Shown: piece by piece, positions 10,282 to 22,400 of the stretch
Layout: the number at the start of each line of letters is the position of its first letter
Numbering within the stretch: position 1 is the stretch's first letter
Position numbers and translations under genes: made by a program
Notes under the pieces: generated by a model
Database searches by the model: none
What the model was told of the DNA's origin: nothing
The model's input: the letters and a program-made list of their open reading frames with translations, nothing else
Assembly: GCA_964030785.1 (NCBI GenBank)
Contig: OZ034975.1
Coordinates: forward strand, 18,771,142-18,835,141
DNA from: Siderastrea siderea
Lineage: Eukaryota > Cnidaria > Anthozoa > Scleractinia > Rhizangiidae
DNA length: 64,000 bases
Direction of reading: 5' to 3'

Positions 10282-13200
10282 TGTGCTTGATATTGAATCG
10301 CTGGGAATGAACTTCCGAAGACACGCGTAGACGCCAGCGGACATTTGATTTGGGTAATGCACGAGATAATCATCGGGCTGGAATAAATTCCTGCAAAAGA
10401 AGAAAATGTTGGCTTGATTCTTGAAAGAATAGACTGAGTCGATTATCCACTGATAAATTGACCTGGTAAAAGTGACAGCAGTCATAAAGGCTAAAATCCT
10501 TTTAGCGCGGCCGAAATGTACTTTTTATTCGCACTTCGCGTAAAGAAAGATTTGTTCAAGCAAGCAATTAAAAATAACCCAGTGCTTAGCTGAAAACCAC
10601 CCTCACCAATTTTATGTTCTCATGCCATAACGTAATGTATCGTTGTTGTTTGTTTATTTTTAATGGTCGTTGTGTTTGTTTAATGTCGACGACATCGTTA
10701 GCACTTTGTTACGTCTGTGAGCGCGTGCGATCTGTTTGAAAACTTTGATTTCTCAAAACGCACGGTTTTTTACGGGACATTTCTCTACAAATGTAAGTAG
10801 CGATACGTTGTAATACAAGCACGACATAGAAAATGCTTTAAAGTTGCTTTGTTCTCTATACAACATGAAAAAAATCGGCGAAAATACTATTTTGAAGCGT
10901 TCTCGTCTGTTCATGAAGTGCGTGGCAAGAAAAGAAAGACAGGATGAAGGCTTTTTTAAGTCGTCCATCAACGCAAAAAGACACGAGATCGAGTTATAAA
11001 ATATGAGGTTTTGAAACACCACCCCCCCCCCCCCCCCAGCGCGAATGTGTTTTTGCGAAGTTTGGTATTTTCCTTCTTGTTTCGAAGCGCGATCTTGCAC
11101 AAAATGCCGCGTAATGACTAAAGAATGTTGTGTATACTTAAGCTTTCGGCTCTCCAGGCTGTTAAAAACACTCTAATCGTCCCACTCGTTTGCCTCATGG
11201 AGCAGCGTACTTAATTCTACAACTGAAATCAGTTTCAAAAAACACAAAATGTAACGAGACCGGGAAATTACCGAGTCTTGAACGGGGCAAAGAAGCACAA
11301 CATAGCCTTAGTTAAACACGTTCGTAAAGCCTAGTAGTAGCGGTTTGCTCCCTCTGCGGTCCGCTTATAGAAGTAAAAACTTTACAACGCAGACAATCGA
11401 CATCTCGCAAAGCGAACGGAGTTGACAGAAGTTTAATAGAATGTCTGACAACAGCGGAAAGAAAAAGGAAGGCGCTAAAAAGCCTGTCGAACATCCCAAA
11501 TATACCGAAATGATCAAGGCTGCCATTGTCGCTCTTAAGGAGAGAAATGGCTCGTCGCTTCAAGCCATCGAAAAGTACATCAAGTCCAACTACAAAGTGG
11601 GAGATAGGGCACACCAATACATCAAGCAAGCTCTAAAATGGGGCGACGTCAGTGGGAAATTCATTCACACGAAAGGCGTGGGAGCCTCGGGATCCTTCAA
11701 GGTCAACAAGGAGGAGGAGAAGAAAGCAGCGAAAAAGCCAGTCCCGGCAAAGAAGAAGCCCGCCGCTGCTAAGTCAGAAAAGAAGACCAAAACACCAGCG
11801 GCTAAAATATCCCCGGTAAAGAAAAAGCCCGCTGCTAAGCCTAAGCCTGCCAAGAAAGAGAAGAAATCCACAACAAAGCAGGGAGCTTCAGTCCCAAAGA
11901 ACAGCACAGCCAAGAAGCCGTCAGCAAAGAAGTCGAAGGAGAACACAAAGGCGCCTACTAGAAAGCCGGCAACCAAGAAAGTTAGCAAGAAGTGAACACG
12001 CACCACTTTAACAAAACGGCTCCTTTAGGAGCCACCAAATAAAGAAAAGCAATGATCAGCCTTCAATGATTTGACACAATAGCACACCCCTCCCTTTTCG
12101 TGTACCATTGCCCACCCATACCGAATCATATCGGAAACTAGAGCGGCTAGTTTAATTTGTCTGGATATCACAGACAGACCAGAGATACCAAATGCTTAGA
12201 GGGAAATAAAAAGAGTACGCGTAGTTTTACGGCCAGTGGAGGCAGGTCAATAATTTCTGTAATATCGCTGTTGCTCGCAAATCAGTGAACTTAATGCACC
12301 ACAAGAAAAAAACAAAACTAAACACACAAACAAACAATACAAAAGTCAAACCAAACCAAACTAACCAAACACACACAGACACACACAAACACACCGTGGT
12401 ATCGTGTGTATGGGTAATGCACAGTTATATGTATATCGGGAATTATTAGAAACTGGACTAGGTATATTGGATTTCTAGCATTTTTATTGGCTGAACGGAG
12501 CTAGGCTATCAGCTCATATACCTGCTGCGACAAATATGGTCAATGAACACTCAACAACAAAGTGAGCTGAAAGTTTTTTCCTCGCGAGCAACCCGACGAG
12601 AAAAATGGACGAGAAAAATCACTTGGCAGCGAATTTAAATTAAGCAGAAATTCCAACATCGTCACCAAAAAGCATCACCAACAGCGTCGTCTAACACAAG
12701 TCAAAATTGTTTGAAGAAACTGTGCAGAAATAGAAATTTAAGCATTAAGCGTCGTGTTTACAATTAATTTCTTTCATAGATCGTCACGTCGATCATTGAA
12801 ATTGAACACGGTAGGTTTTATCAGGAAAGCTTTCCACTTCAAAATATCAAGACAAGACATAAAATAAAACACAGTGAAATGGGACAGGAGCATTTAATAA
12901 AAACTATCACACATTCATGGCGAGTCGGTGCGAAAATCATGAAGCAGTCTAAGCAAGCACTAAAAAAATACAGCGGCAAACTACCAAGAAGGAAGGAAGG
13001 GCGAGATTTTTTTCGCCTTTAACACGCAAAATTGACACTGGTTTACCTGCACTCGTTGTAGCTCTGTGTTCCAACAGGTCCAAATGCTCAGATAGAAATC
13101 GGATGCCATGTAAACGGAGTTGAATCGCTTTTCCAGTTGTTTGAATGTTGTTTTTAAGCTTACCATTCCGTCCGCAACCTCTAAACCGAGAACAACTGCA

Positions 13201-13309
13201 TTTTGTACTTTGCATTTGACAAACTATGATGGTGACTTCTAATGTTCCTCACTACAGTAATCTTGCTTCTGAGCTGCATGGAAATTACCTCTTCCAGTTC
13301 AAATTTGTT
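10282..13309 (-). CDS. possible unidentified spliced gene, three candidate exons
   Basis: Three minus-strand blocks have splice sites and open frames: 13309-13289 (21 nt, NKFELEE), 13178-13047 (44 codons containing [16 protein letters not shown] and [10 protein letters not shown]) and 10390-10282 (36 codons containing [17 protein letters not shown]). The first two join in phase if the acceptor ends ...TTTAGAG. The third is out of phase with the second, so at least one exon between is missing from this model. The residue mix looks coding (aromatic-rich, little low complexity), but I recognise no family. The intact H1 gene would sit inside its intron on the other strand. The blocks may instead be remnants of a dead gene. 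Confidence 0.3.
11018..11038. repeat. poly-C tract
   Basis: A run of C broken by one A; a likely slippage and assembly-error site. Confidence 0.85.
11240..11246 (+). promoter_or_regulatory. H1-type AC box
   Basis: AAACACA, the element typical of histone H1 promoters, about 195 bp before the H1 start codon. A weak TATA-like CTTATAGAAG lies nearer the gene at about 11363. Assigned by motif and position only. Confidence 0.45.
11441..11995 (+). CDS. linker histone H1
   Basis: A single-exon 184-residue protein. It has a short basic N-terminal tail, the winged-helix H1/H5 globular domain at about residues 17-90 ([20 protein letters not shown] through VGASGSFKV), and a long lysine/alanine/proline-rich tail with repeated AKKP-like units that binds linker DNA. 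H1 sits on the nucleosome near the DNA entry and exit points and helps to fold chromatin. The start is clear: the ATG follows AATAGA, and the protein begins MSDNSGKKK as many invertebrate H1s do. No intron, a 3' stem-loop 23 bp after the stop and an upstream AC box mark it as a replication-dependent gene. It is the only intact histone gene here; the nearby H2B and H2A are broken. Confidence 0.97.
   Translation: MSDNSGKKKEGAKKPVEHPKYTEMIKAAIVALKERNGSSLQAIEKYIKSNYKVGDRAHQYIKQALKWGDVSGKFIHTKGVGASGSFKVNKEEEKKAAKKPVPAKKKPAAAKSEKKTKTPAAKISPVKKKPAAKPKPAKKEKKSTTKQGASVPKNSTAKKPSAKKSKENTKAPTRKPATKKVSKK
12018..12033 (+). promoter_or_regulatory. histone 3' stem-loop (H1)
   Basis: GGCTCCTTTAGGAGCC, a perfect 6-bp stem with a TTTA loop, 23 bp after the H1 stop, followed by ACCA. 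The purine-rich AAAGAAAAG just downstream could be the U7-pairing histone downstream element. Confidence 0.92.
12034..13046. other. non-coding, CA-rich stretch
   Basis: Holds a loose (AAACACAC)-type repeat at about 12305-12395. No gene or clear transposon end was recognised. Confidence 0.5.
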
Positions 13310-13702
13310 CTGTCCTCAGTTCGATGAAACACACACATGATGGCTCCGTTGTGCGAACAGATTACAAACTTGTTCAGTTTCAACTCCAGCAGCTAATATG
13401 GTGAAATTGTACAGCTTCAATCCGCTTTGAACGATGATGACAACAATGTTTCAGGAAAAATCAAGCATGTACCATATTTCAAAGCCAATAATTAGAAGAT
13501 TTCTTTCCAAAACTTGTGCTACTTTGTTCACTTTCGAGCAGTTTTCATTGATTCATTCAGCTTTGCAATGAAACGCTGCAACACTTCGCAAGGTTTTGGC
13601 GCCTTTTTCGTGAGCGATTCTTGTTCCGTTTAAATTTCTTTTCTCATTTTTCCCGTTCTTTCTTGACCTTTTTTTTCTAATAGTGGTGAAGTTTTTAATA
13701 AA

Positions 13703-13816
13703 ACAATTATTCTACTCGGGCTTGCTGGATATCAAATGATTATAACCAACTCGGCGCTACGCGCCTCGTTGGTTATCTATCATTCGATATCCAGCGCGCC
13801 CTCGTAGAATAATTGT
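13703..13816. repeat. MITE-like inverted-repeat element
   Basis: Ends read ACAATTATTCTAC and GTAGAATAATTGT; the arms pair inward through GGATATC to a GC-rich hairpin loop (about 114 bp in all). Its ends resemble those of 9543-9688. It lies about 160 bp beyond the H2B stem-loop. Confidence 0.8.
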
Positions 13817-13972
13817 TAATTATAATTATTGCTGTTTTGTTCGTCGCGATTCAATGTTCGCGGAAAAGCTGGAGCAACTAAGGTTTTTTTTCGTTTGTGA
13901 GCGTCTGCCTACTTTATAGCGGGTTAGGGGTTTTGATAGTATTGTTGGACATTGCCTTATACGACATTTGGT

Positions 13973-13988
13973 GGCTCCTAAAAGAGCC
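13973..13988 (-). promoter_or_regulatory. histone 3' stem-loop (H2B)
   Basis: On the minus strand this reads GGCTCTTTTAGGAGCC, about 30 bp past the H2B stop. It is kept intact although the gene body is broken. Confidence 0.88.
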
Positions 13989-14017
13989 GTTGGTTTGTTT
14001 CATCAAGAGCGACTAGC

Positions 14018-14400
14018 TCACTTGCTGCTGGTAAACTTCGTTACGGCCTTGGTACCCTCGCTGACGGCGTGCTTTGCCAATTCTCCGGGCAGAAGCAGTC
14101 TGATGGCGGTTTGGATCTCGCGGGAACTAATGGTGGATTTCTTGTTGTAGTGGGCCAGGCGGGAAGATTCCGTGGCGATGCGCTCGAAGATGTCGTTCAC
14201 GAAGGAGTTCATGATGCCCATGGCTTTGCTGGAGATGCCCGTGTCAGGGTGCACCTGCTTCAAGACCTTGTAGATGTAGATCGCATAGCTCTCCTTTCTC
14301 CTAGTCCGCTTCTTGTTCTTGCCTGAACCATCAGCCTACCCGGACTTAGCCTTGCCCGCTCTCTTCTCACCCTTTACGCGGCCGGTACTTTCGGTGCCAT
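14018..14400 (-). pseudogene. histone H2B, N-tail broken by a frameshift and a stop
   Basis: The histone fold and C-terminal helix of H2B are complete and look normal ([20 protein letters not shown] through the [20 protein letters not shown] region to the stop at 14018). The ATG at 14400 starts MAPK as expected, but a frame change follows within a few codons (about 14385-14395), and in the fold's frame a TAG lies at 14338-14336. The span of 383 nt is not a multiple of three. Both lesions fall in the N-terminal tail, so no normal H2B can be made from this start. An internal start after the stop would give a tail-less H2B; I see no good case for it. Divergent from H2A, as in animal H2A-H2B pairs. 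Low synonymous decay in the fold suggests recent loss or gene conversion. Confidence 0.92.
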
Positions 14401-14905
<505 letters not shown>

Positions 14906-14934
14906 GCTACAGGCTTACCACAGAAAACAAAAAC

Positions 14935-14950
14935 GGCTCTTTTAGGAGCC
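14935..14950 (+). promoter_or_regulatory. histone 3' stem-loop (H2A)
   Basis: GGCTCTTTTAGGAGCC followed by ACCA, 29 bp after the H2A stop; identical to the duplicate at 9969. Confidence 0.9.
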
Positions 14951-15192
14951 ACCAAATATCAAATAAAGTCATGGCCAATCAATAAAGTCGTCCCGGGATG
15001 GATGAAACTCATGTACACACGGCCTAAGCCGGACATCAACAGCTGGTCACGAGGGGGTACTCTTTAGGAGAGTTCATTATAAAATTATCTCTTGATTACT
15101 TTTAATTAGCATTTATTTCTGTGTGAAATACAGTCAGTTGCAAAGCATGTGTCCTACTTGTTTTTAATACTGACACACGTTAATTCAGTTAA

Positions 15193-16531
15193 GGCCGCGC
15201 GTGACAAGCTGCTCATGAATAAATTTATAAGGCAAAATTTACGTTACGTTAAAAAACTTTAGATCTTGATCGTTTGGGAGCCGATTTCGTTGAAACTTAA
15301 TAGAGGGCTTGAGGAATGTTGGAAGCGGAACAAGGTTGTTTTTCCTTTGATAAATTGCGTTTCTTTGCGATGCTTTGAGCTTCCAAAGCTAAGATTTGGT
15401 AAAACGCGACTCCGTGTCCAAGTTTTCTCCTCGTAGAGAAGACAACGCTTCTTGATTTTGCCACTAAGTGATCAGTTAAAACCTCTATTGTGTCACAACA
15501 GAAGCCGATTTTGTGATTTCAAGTTCCACTGAAAGTTATAAGCCTTTAAATTAGTAAAATCGTCCTTGTTTAAATTTGAAGACTTAAAACTTCTGTTAAA
15601 AAGCCTGTTTTAAAAAAGTGCTTCTGTTGTGACAACCTACAACACACCTATTTTACCTGTCTGCTGTATCAGTTGAGGAAATTTTATATCCGCGCTGTAT
15701 TCTTGGACACAAAATTGGTCGTTTTAGGGCTTCCGAAGGCTTATCGAAGAAACACGATTGTTTAAGCCAAGAATATTTTATTATGCAAATTATGGATATA
15801 AAAACTAAGAAGCTATTGTTAACACTCCAGAAACAAACAATAGGCTGTATGCAATCTAAAAAATCGTGTGTTTTCCGTCGAAAATAAACGAAAGAAAAAA
15901 GCATTGGTGCTGAACCAATTAACATTTGTACCACACACAAAATAGAACGAGAATTTTACTATCGAAAGTTTCAAAGCGGATTTTTCCGCTTAAACGTAGA
16001 ACCAAAACACTAAAACCAAAAAGAACGACGAAATCGAACTCTTTTATTATTTTCTAGCCTGTGGAGCTTTGTATATACACACAGAAAAAACTTCACGGAG
16101 TTCCACTTACGAAAGACCCAGATGTTGATAAATATTGGACACAAAGTTGGTGATGTTGATAAATATTCGAGATAGAGATAGAAACAGTATTTTATTTTCG
16201 TTTTGTTTTGCTGGAAAAATTCTAAAAAGTTGCAATCAACGTTTCAACTAGCAGATAAAGAATAAAAAGAACGTTACAGATACAACAAGCGAGCGCTCAA
16301 CGCATTTATTATTATTGTGATTATGAAAATTTTTATTTAACAATGCTTAAAATGCACAATATTTCCTGCCACACGATTAAACGCACGAGCAATCATTGAT
16401 GCATAAACCAAAGATTTTATACTGCAGAGCTCACTCATGAATATTTCGCGTAATGTCGCTATCATTCGTCGCACTTCGTGCATACGCTTTAAATAAATGA
16501 ATACTGATGATCTAGTCTCTCACCCGCGGCC
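15193..16531. mobile_element. 1.34-kb TTAA-flanked non-autonomous transposon
   Basis: Flanked on both sides by TTAA (15189-15192 and 16532-16535), with terminal inverted repeats starting GGCCGCG(C/G)GTGA. TTAA target sites are the mark of piggyBac-type transposases. The interior is AT-rich, with no transposase-like frame. A truncated relative lies at 7920-8102. Confidence 0.78.
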
Positions 16532-16535
16532 TTAA

Positions 16536-17981
16536 TACACTCATTCAACAAGAGATTCCTTTGGCTTCGTAAGCAACACACGTCCAATACACCCGATCAG
16601 AGTCCATTTTCCCTCGCGCGTTGTGTCTGGGAAAATAGGACTACTGTCCGGGTCTATTGGACACGAAAAATCAGGTGTTGCTACGCTGGCGATTATCTCC
16701 TTAACGGAAGCTTCATTAGCTATGGGGGGGAGATATGGTGATTTTGAGGGCAGGGAATCATGATTTGTCTTCAAAGGAGTTGTGGATAATTGCTTGGGCA
16801 ATCAGAATCTACCGCCATCCAAAACCGTGCTGTTCAAAAAAGGTCCCGTTTTCATTACCAATTTGGCTGTCACGTGATGCAGAAACTGTGGCTGGACTGT
16901 TTATTTCCATTAGCGTTTGTACTTTTCAAATTAATGGTACTTTCATTGATCTCGATTAAAAAATGCCCATACAAATTGCAACTTTATGCGTTGTTCTCTT
17001 GGGAGTTTTATACAAATATATGAACTTTTTTTAGCTTCATTTCTAGTTTTGCAGTTTTAGCTTTTTCAGATGTAGAGCCATTTCTATTTTAGACGGACAT
17101 GCCGTGAATGAACCGTTACTACTATCATCACTTATGGAATTAGCATCAGTTATCTTGGTGAAGCAAGGACTTGACTGACAGTTCACAGTGCTTAATACAT
17201 TTACGATTCTGTACCACATTTGATTTTCGGTTTTGTTACTGTTCTTTAATAAATGCTTCCTCCACAGTGGTATCCATGATTACAGAAGAACTGTGGTAGT
17301 GGAAAGGGTGACTACGAATAGTCACCATAGCTCCCCCACTTTCCCACTAGACAAATCACAAACACTCCCTAATTTTCACTTTTTTCAAAGCATGATTACG
17401 TTCCTTACAAATTTCGGCCGCAGATTATTGGAAATAAACTACAATGCATATGCTGGCCAAGTAAACAAAATCATGTGGAGTAACTGATATTTAGTACCCT
17501 ATGTAAAAAATATAAACAGAGCCGCAAAATGGCGCGCTATCACATGCAAAATGCGCATTCAGTTCTTGTAAACTTCCAATTACGCATGTGGTTTCCAATC
17601 TCGGCCAATCAATCTTCCCTGATCAGGAAAGCAAAATAAACCCAACACTTCGTATATTACGCCAAGGAAAATCAAGACATGTACCGGAGAAGCAGTATTT
17701 ATTTTTTAACTAAAAGACAAATTTACATAGGTATGACAAGTGCAAATTCACGGTACTTAGACTCTGCGCAGCAAGTCCAAACACATAAACACATACTTCT
17801 TAACCTTCTTAACACTTTCAATGCATCTATATGAAGCAACTTGGGAGAAGTTGGTGCCAAATTAAAAATCGGTTCAGTAAGTTTCTGATTTCAGTTCTGA
17901 TAAACGACGGATAGGATTCCTTAAAAAAATGTTTGCAAACTGAAACCCCCTGATACCTTTAAAAGCTGTCAAGTTAAGTGT
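16536..17981. other. intergenic, nothing recognised
   Basis: AT-rich DNA between the TTAA element and the U2AF1 terminal-exon duplication. On the minus strand it may include the end of the U2AF1 3'UTR (an AATAAA lies near 17700), but I cannot fix a poly(A) site. Confidence 0.4.
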
Positions 17982-19418
17982 GTTTTCAAGTCATTTGAAC
18001 CGTGAATAATAATTGGTTTATAGAAGCCATTAATGTGAGATTCTCGGCAACGAAATCACAATTCTTAAGGTAGGAGGACAGAAAGAGAAACTCAAGCCTT
18101 CAATTCAGTGTGTTAGCGTTAAATCAGGTTAAGCTATCACCTAAAAATAAACGTTAACTAGACATGTTTAGTTTGAGTTGACAAAATAAGTTAACTGTCT
18201 TATCAGTATAATTTGATAGCTAGGTAATAGAGGCAAAACTACAGAGCTGTTACATGGAACACGCGACAACAATAAAGGTCCGTAAATCCAATCAGTGGCG
18301 GCCTCTTCTGTCACGGTCACGTGGTGATCGGTCACGGCGAGGTGAGCGCGATCTATCCCGGCGGGGATAGATCAATTTCGAGGGGTCTTCGAGGCGGCCT
18401 CTTCTGTCACGGTCACGTGGTGATCGGTCACGGCGAGGTGAGCGCGATCTATCCCGGCGGGGATAGATCAATTTCGAGGGGTCTTCAAGGCTTGCTTGGA
18501 TTCGATAAAACTTTTAAGAATTTTAACAATTAAAATTGTTTAAATGCAAGAGCTTTTGGCAATTGAAGATTTGCACAGTTTTCAAGTCATTTGAACCGTG
18601 AATAATAATTGGTTTATAGAAGCCATTAATGTGAGATTCTCGGCAACGAAATCACAATTCTTAAGGTAGGAGGACAGAAAGAGAAACTCAAGCCTTCAAT
18701 TCAGTGTGTTAGCGTTAAATCAGGTTAAGCTATCACCTAAAAATAAACGTTAACTAGACATGTTTAGTTTGAGTTGACAAAATAAGTTAACTGTCTTATC
18801 AGTATAATTTGATAGCTAGGTAATAGAGGCAAAACTACAGAGCTGTTACATGGAACACGCGACAACAATAAAGGTCCGTAAATCCAATCAGTGGCGGCCT
18901 CTTCTGTCACGGTCACGTGGTGATCGGTCACGGCGAGGTGAGCGCGATCTATCCCGGCGGGGAGGAGAACGGGAACGACGGCGGGGAGGAGATCTGGACC
19001 GAGAACGGCGAGTGTATGGAGGAGAGTTCGAGCGAGACCTGGAAATGGAAAAAAATGATGAAATCAATATAGATTGACTTTTTGCATACGCGTTTTTCAC
19101 CAAATCTAGATAATATGAGTTGGCGCACAAGTGCAAATGCAGGTGATTGTCACATTAGCATCAATTTCGGGATGTCATCGTGTCGCATGGGAAAACCTAT
19201 GAGATGCGAAATATATCGTAAGTCTTGACGGTAATTATCCTTGTGAATTTTTCGAGGAGGAGAAGGAGAAAATTAAATTGGGAAAAGCAATGGATTGGCC
19301 ATATTTCAATTTCGAGGGGTCTTCAAGGCTTGCTTGGATTCGATAAAACTTTTAAGAATTTTAACAATTAAAATTGTTTAAATGCAAGAGCTTTTGGCAA
19401 TTGAAGATTTGCACAGTT
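17982..19418 (-). repeat. tandem duplication around the U2AF1 RS-domain exon
   Basis: 18578-19418 (841 bp, holding the functional last exon) and 17982-18577 (596 bp) are direct copies with near-identical flanks. The second copy, downstream in the gene, lacks about 340 bp, including the acceptor and the first half of the exon, and carries an extra 96-bp repeat. It therefore lies in the 3'UTR or beyond it as a decayed exon copy. Confidence 0.92.
18297..18488. repeat. two 96-bp repeats of RS-exon sequence with a new palindrome
   Basis: Two nearly identical 96-bp units, each made of the last part of the RS-domain exon joined to intron sequence. At each join GATCTATCCC and GGGATAGATC face each other across GGCG, a 10-bp inverted repeat absent from the intact copy. 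This suggests a template-switch or fold-back repair event. Confidence 0.88.
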
Positions 19419-22400
19419 GCACCTCCTACGCAAACAGTGCTTGGTTTTGCCATTCTCTCCTTTTTGTATGATGTAGAACGCGTCTCATATTTCTCTTTTA
19501 AAGAAACAAATCTCGCAGCTGCAGACTAAAATACCACAGATTTCAAGCTTACTGATCTAGTTGTGGCTCTAGTCACACCCACAAAATTACACGTTAGAAC
19601 TAAGTTAATAGGAAATGTCTGACAATGTTTGGATGGTTGGGCGACCTCGTCCTTTGCTGTTACCTCTGGTTGAGTTGGAGGGAAAACCTCCCATCCTGAA
19701 ATTTTACACAGCAAAGTTTGACAATAAAGAATACGATTTCAAATCAGCTAGAAATGCTCATGCAGCCCTTTATGCCAAGGCACTTCAACGTCGAGAAAAT
19801 TAAGATTTTCAAACATGTTACCGAAAATAAAGAAAACAGAAAAAGAAAACAGTAGTGACTTCAAAACGGGTTATGCTGCCAACCAAGTAAACTAACTTTA
19901 AAAGTCAGCTTAACAAAGAGTTGCACCTTTTCTGACTTTTGAGACGTTTTGTCGTCACCTCACGAGACTTCTCGCCTGACAACCCAGTTCTCTGTTTACA
20001 TAATAATTTCACAGTGTGGCATCGCGGAATTGCTTTTATATTGGCACATGACGTTGCTCTAGCACGTCAAATATGGCATGGCGGGCTAAGTTTCACTAAA
20101 GAACCCTTAGTGCCTATTTCAGAAAATACCTTATCTACCATTCCAGTAGAGTAACATAGATGTTAAAGCTCCCGAGTATCTCTAAATGTTAAGCTTGCGT
20201 CACCAGTTTATCATGAAATCTAAATTTGTGTGTGAGTAAAAAGTATTAGCCGCCCTTTGGTGAAAACAGTTCCTTAAAACCAGACCAGCATACCCGAAAA
20301 GCCAATTTCTAGGATACTCCCTATAATACCAGTACAAAATGTCATGTTGGTGCAAGTTTAGCTTGGTGGCTGCGTAGGATCAAAATTTGCATTCTGGTAG
20401 GGAAATAAAGACTGCAAAAATTCTATGACTGCAAGTTTTGATGCTAGTGAGCGTTAGTAGCATTAGCGACCTGCTTCATGTGATAGGCAATCTTCAACAA
20501 GAATGAAACTCATACCAGTATCAAAATAAGTCATGTATACCCAACAAAAAAATAATAACCATCTCGCACCGAAGTAAATCTTAACCTAGCATGAGATTCC
20601 ATGCATCAATACTCCTTATTTCTCATCTTGATCAGCACAATAAATAGATATGCATTTACTTAGATATCTCAGGAAGGGTTACTGTTAATCTCAACCTTAT
20701 TTTTAACAAGAAAAATGTCATTAAGTACTAATCTCTTTATTATTTGAAAGGCAGTGTGTTCTAAGAGTTTCTGTTCCATTTGACAAGCCATTAACTTGAA
20801 TTCTTAAGCCTTCGCTGCAGTGTCCGATCACATTCTTTATTTTTTGTTTTGTTTTAAAGAAGGAGCGTGAAACACTTGTGGTACACTGTTTTTCACATAA
20901 CAAAAGTGATGTGCCCATTTTTGTACAAACCCTGGAGATGCTTCTTTTGCACCGGCTGCACCAGCACCTCTGAAATAAATAAGAATTTCTGTACTTGCTT
21001 AAGATAAACCAACTTATTTAAGGGAACCTGTGCCAATAACTTGTTTCCCTCAACACGATCGCTGTTGGCAATTTAAAAAGTTTGTGCAATTTAAATTTGC
21101 TGATTGACTGGAAGTTAATAAAGTGAACAGTGCTCTCCTCATAAATGTTTGTGCGTAGCAATATGACGTTTTGAAAGTTAACGCATTATTGAGCTTTCAA
21201 ACAAGATTCAGTTAAAAACCCAAGACAAGATTCAATAAAAAACCCACACTAACACGTCACAGTGTTACAAACGGTCTTGCCAACTGTGTGCTTTTTGAAA
21301 GCTTGCCCCAAGCACACTTTCTATAACTAAACACTTCACTTCATTATTTTGTTCACTTAGAACCATCCCCCTTTTGACCTTTGGAAAATGTTGTTCCATG
21401 CACATCATTAGTTTTGAGGTAACTATGAACAACTATGTGTTTTAAGTGAAGAGATTCTTCCATTTCACCCGTCCAAATCCAGATATTATAACCCACACCG
21501 ATTACAACCCAAATGATCCACACACAGTGGATTCTTCAGGGTTTCAGTACCTCGTTCTGCATTCATTAACAAGGGTTACACAACAAACAAATCTGTGGCT
21601 GTCAGATTCCGAATAGCTTTGGAATTTGAAAGTGCTATTTCTGTAGAGACTGGAAGTTTGGTGATTCCAAGGGAAAAAAAACAAGAAAAAGGAAGGAAGG
21701 AAGAAGAAAGAATGAAAGAAAAAACACGGACCAAGGAAAACAACATACCTTTTTCTGCGGCGCTTACTTCCATACAACTCACGCCTGTAATAGAAACAAT
21801 TAATGAAAATCATCAATTTGAAACAACCCCAAACGTGATTACAAAAAGTTACATCTACTGCCCTTTACAAGCTAAGCCCAAAGTTTTATTCTGTTCTGTC
21901 AACTTTTTTATGTTTTTGATAACTGTGTAAGAAGAAAGTACAGCAACAAACTGGCTGCTACCTCATCATCCAGGATAATGGTGGACCAGAGTAAGTAAGG
22001 TCTGACCACGAACACAAGTTTTTACCTGGTTGCTTTAAGCACTTAAATCAAGCAATCTCTTTTTATATAAAAAGGTTACATGTAAGTTTAATTTTTCCCA
22101 CCTCTGAAATCCGGTTTCCCTCCTACTTAAAATGCTGGGGATTGCCTGCCTAGCACGTTCGCCACTTATACCAGGAGAACACAGTTTTTTTGCGCAAGAG
22201 TAGCACCTCCCCTTCCCTCCCTCCCTCCTCTCCAGGAAAATGTGGAAAAGGGTATCACGTCAAGTTTATGTTCTTGATTTCACCCCAACACCGAGTGTTC
22301 TTGCCAGAGAGAAGAAAAAAAGGAGAGTTCACCATTCTCTACCTTCGCCTCACTTCCTGTAACAATAATATCTCCTTGGTAAGTTCGCACACTGTGCCAC

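Noticed and set aside
11665..12006. 113-codon minus-strand frame rich in Phe, Ala and Gly
   Set aside because: It is the complement of the lysine/alanine-rich H1 tail; the frame is open only because of that composition.
13177..13180. Acceptor after TTTAG at 13181 for the unknown minus-strand exon
   Set aside because: Joining the 21-nt exon to it shifts the frame into a stop; the AG two bases further on keeps the frame, so I used that.
20721..20930. RS-less terminal exon of U2AF1 by read-through of 20931
   Set aside because: Possible, but a phase-perfect donor exists at 20930 and the read-through tail has no conserved feature; noted only as an alternative.
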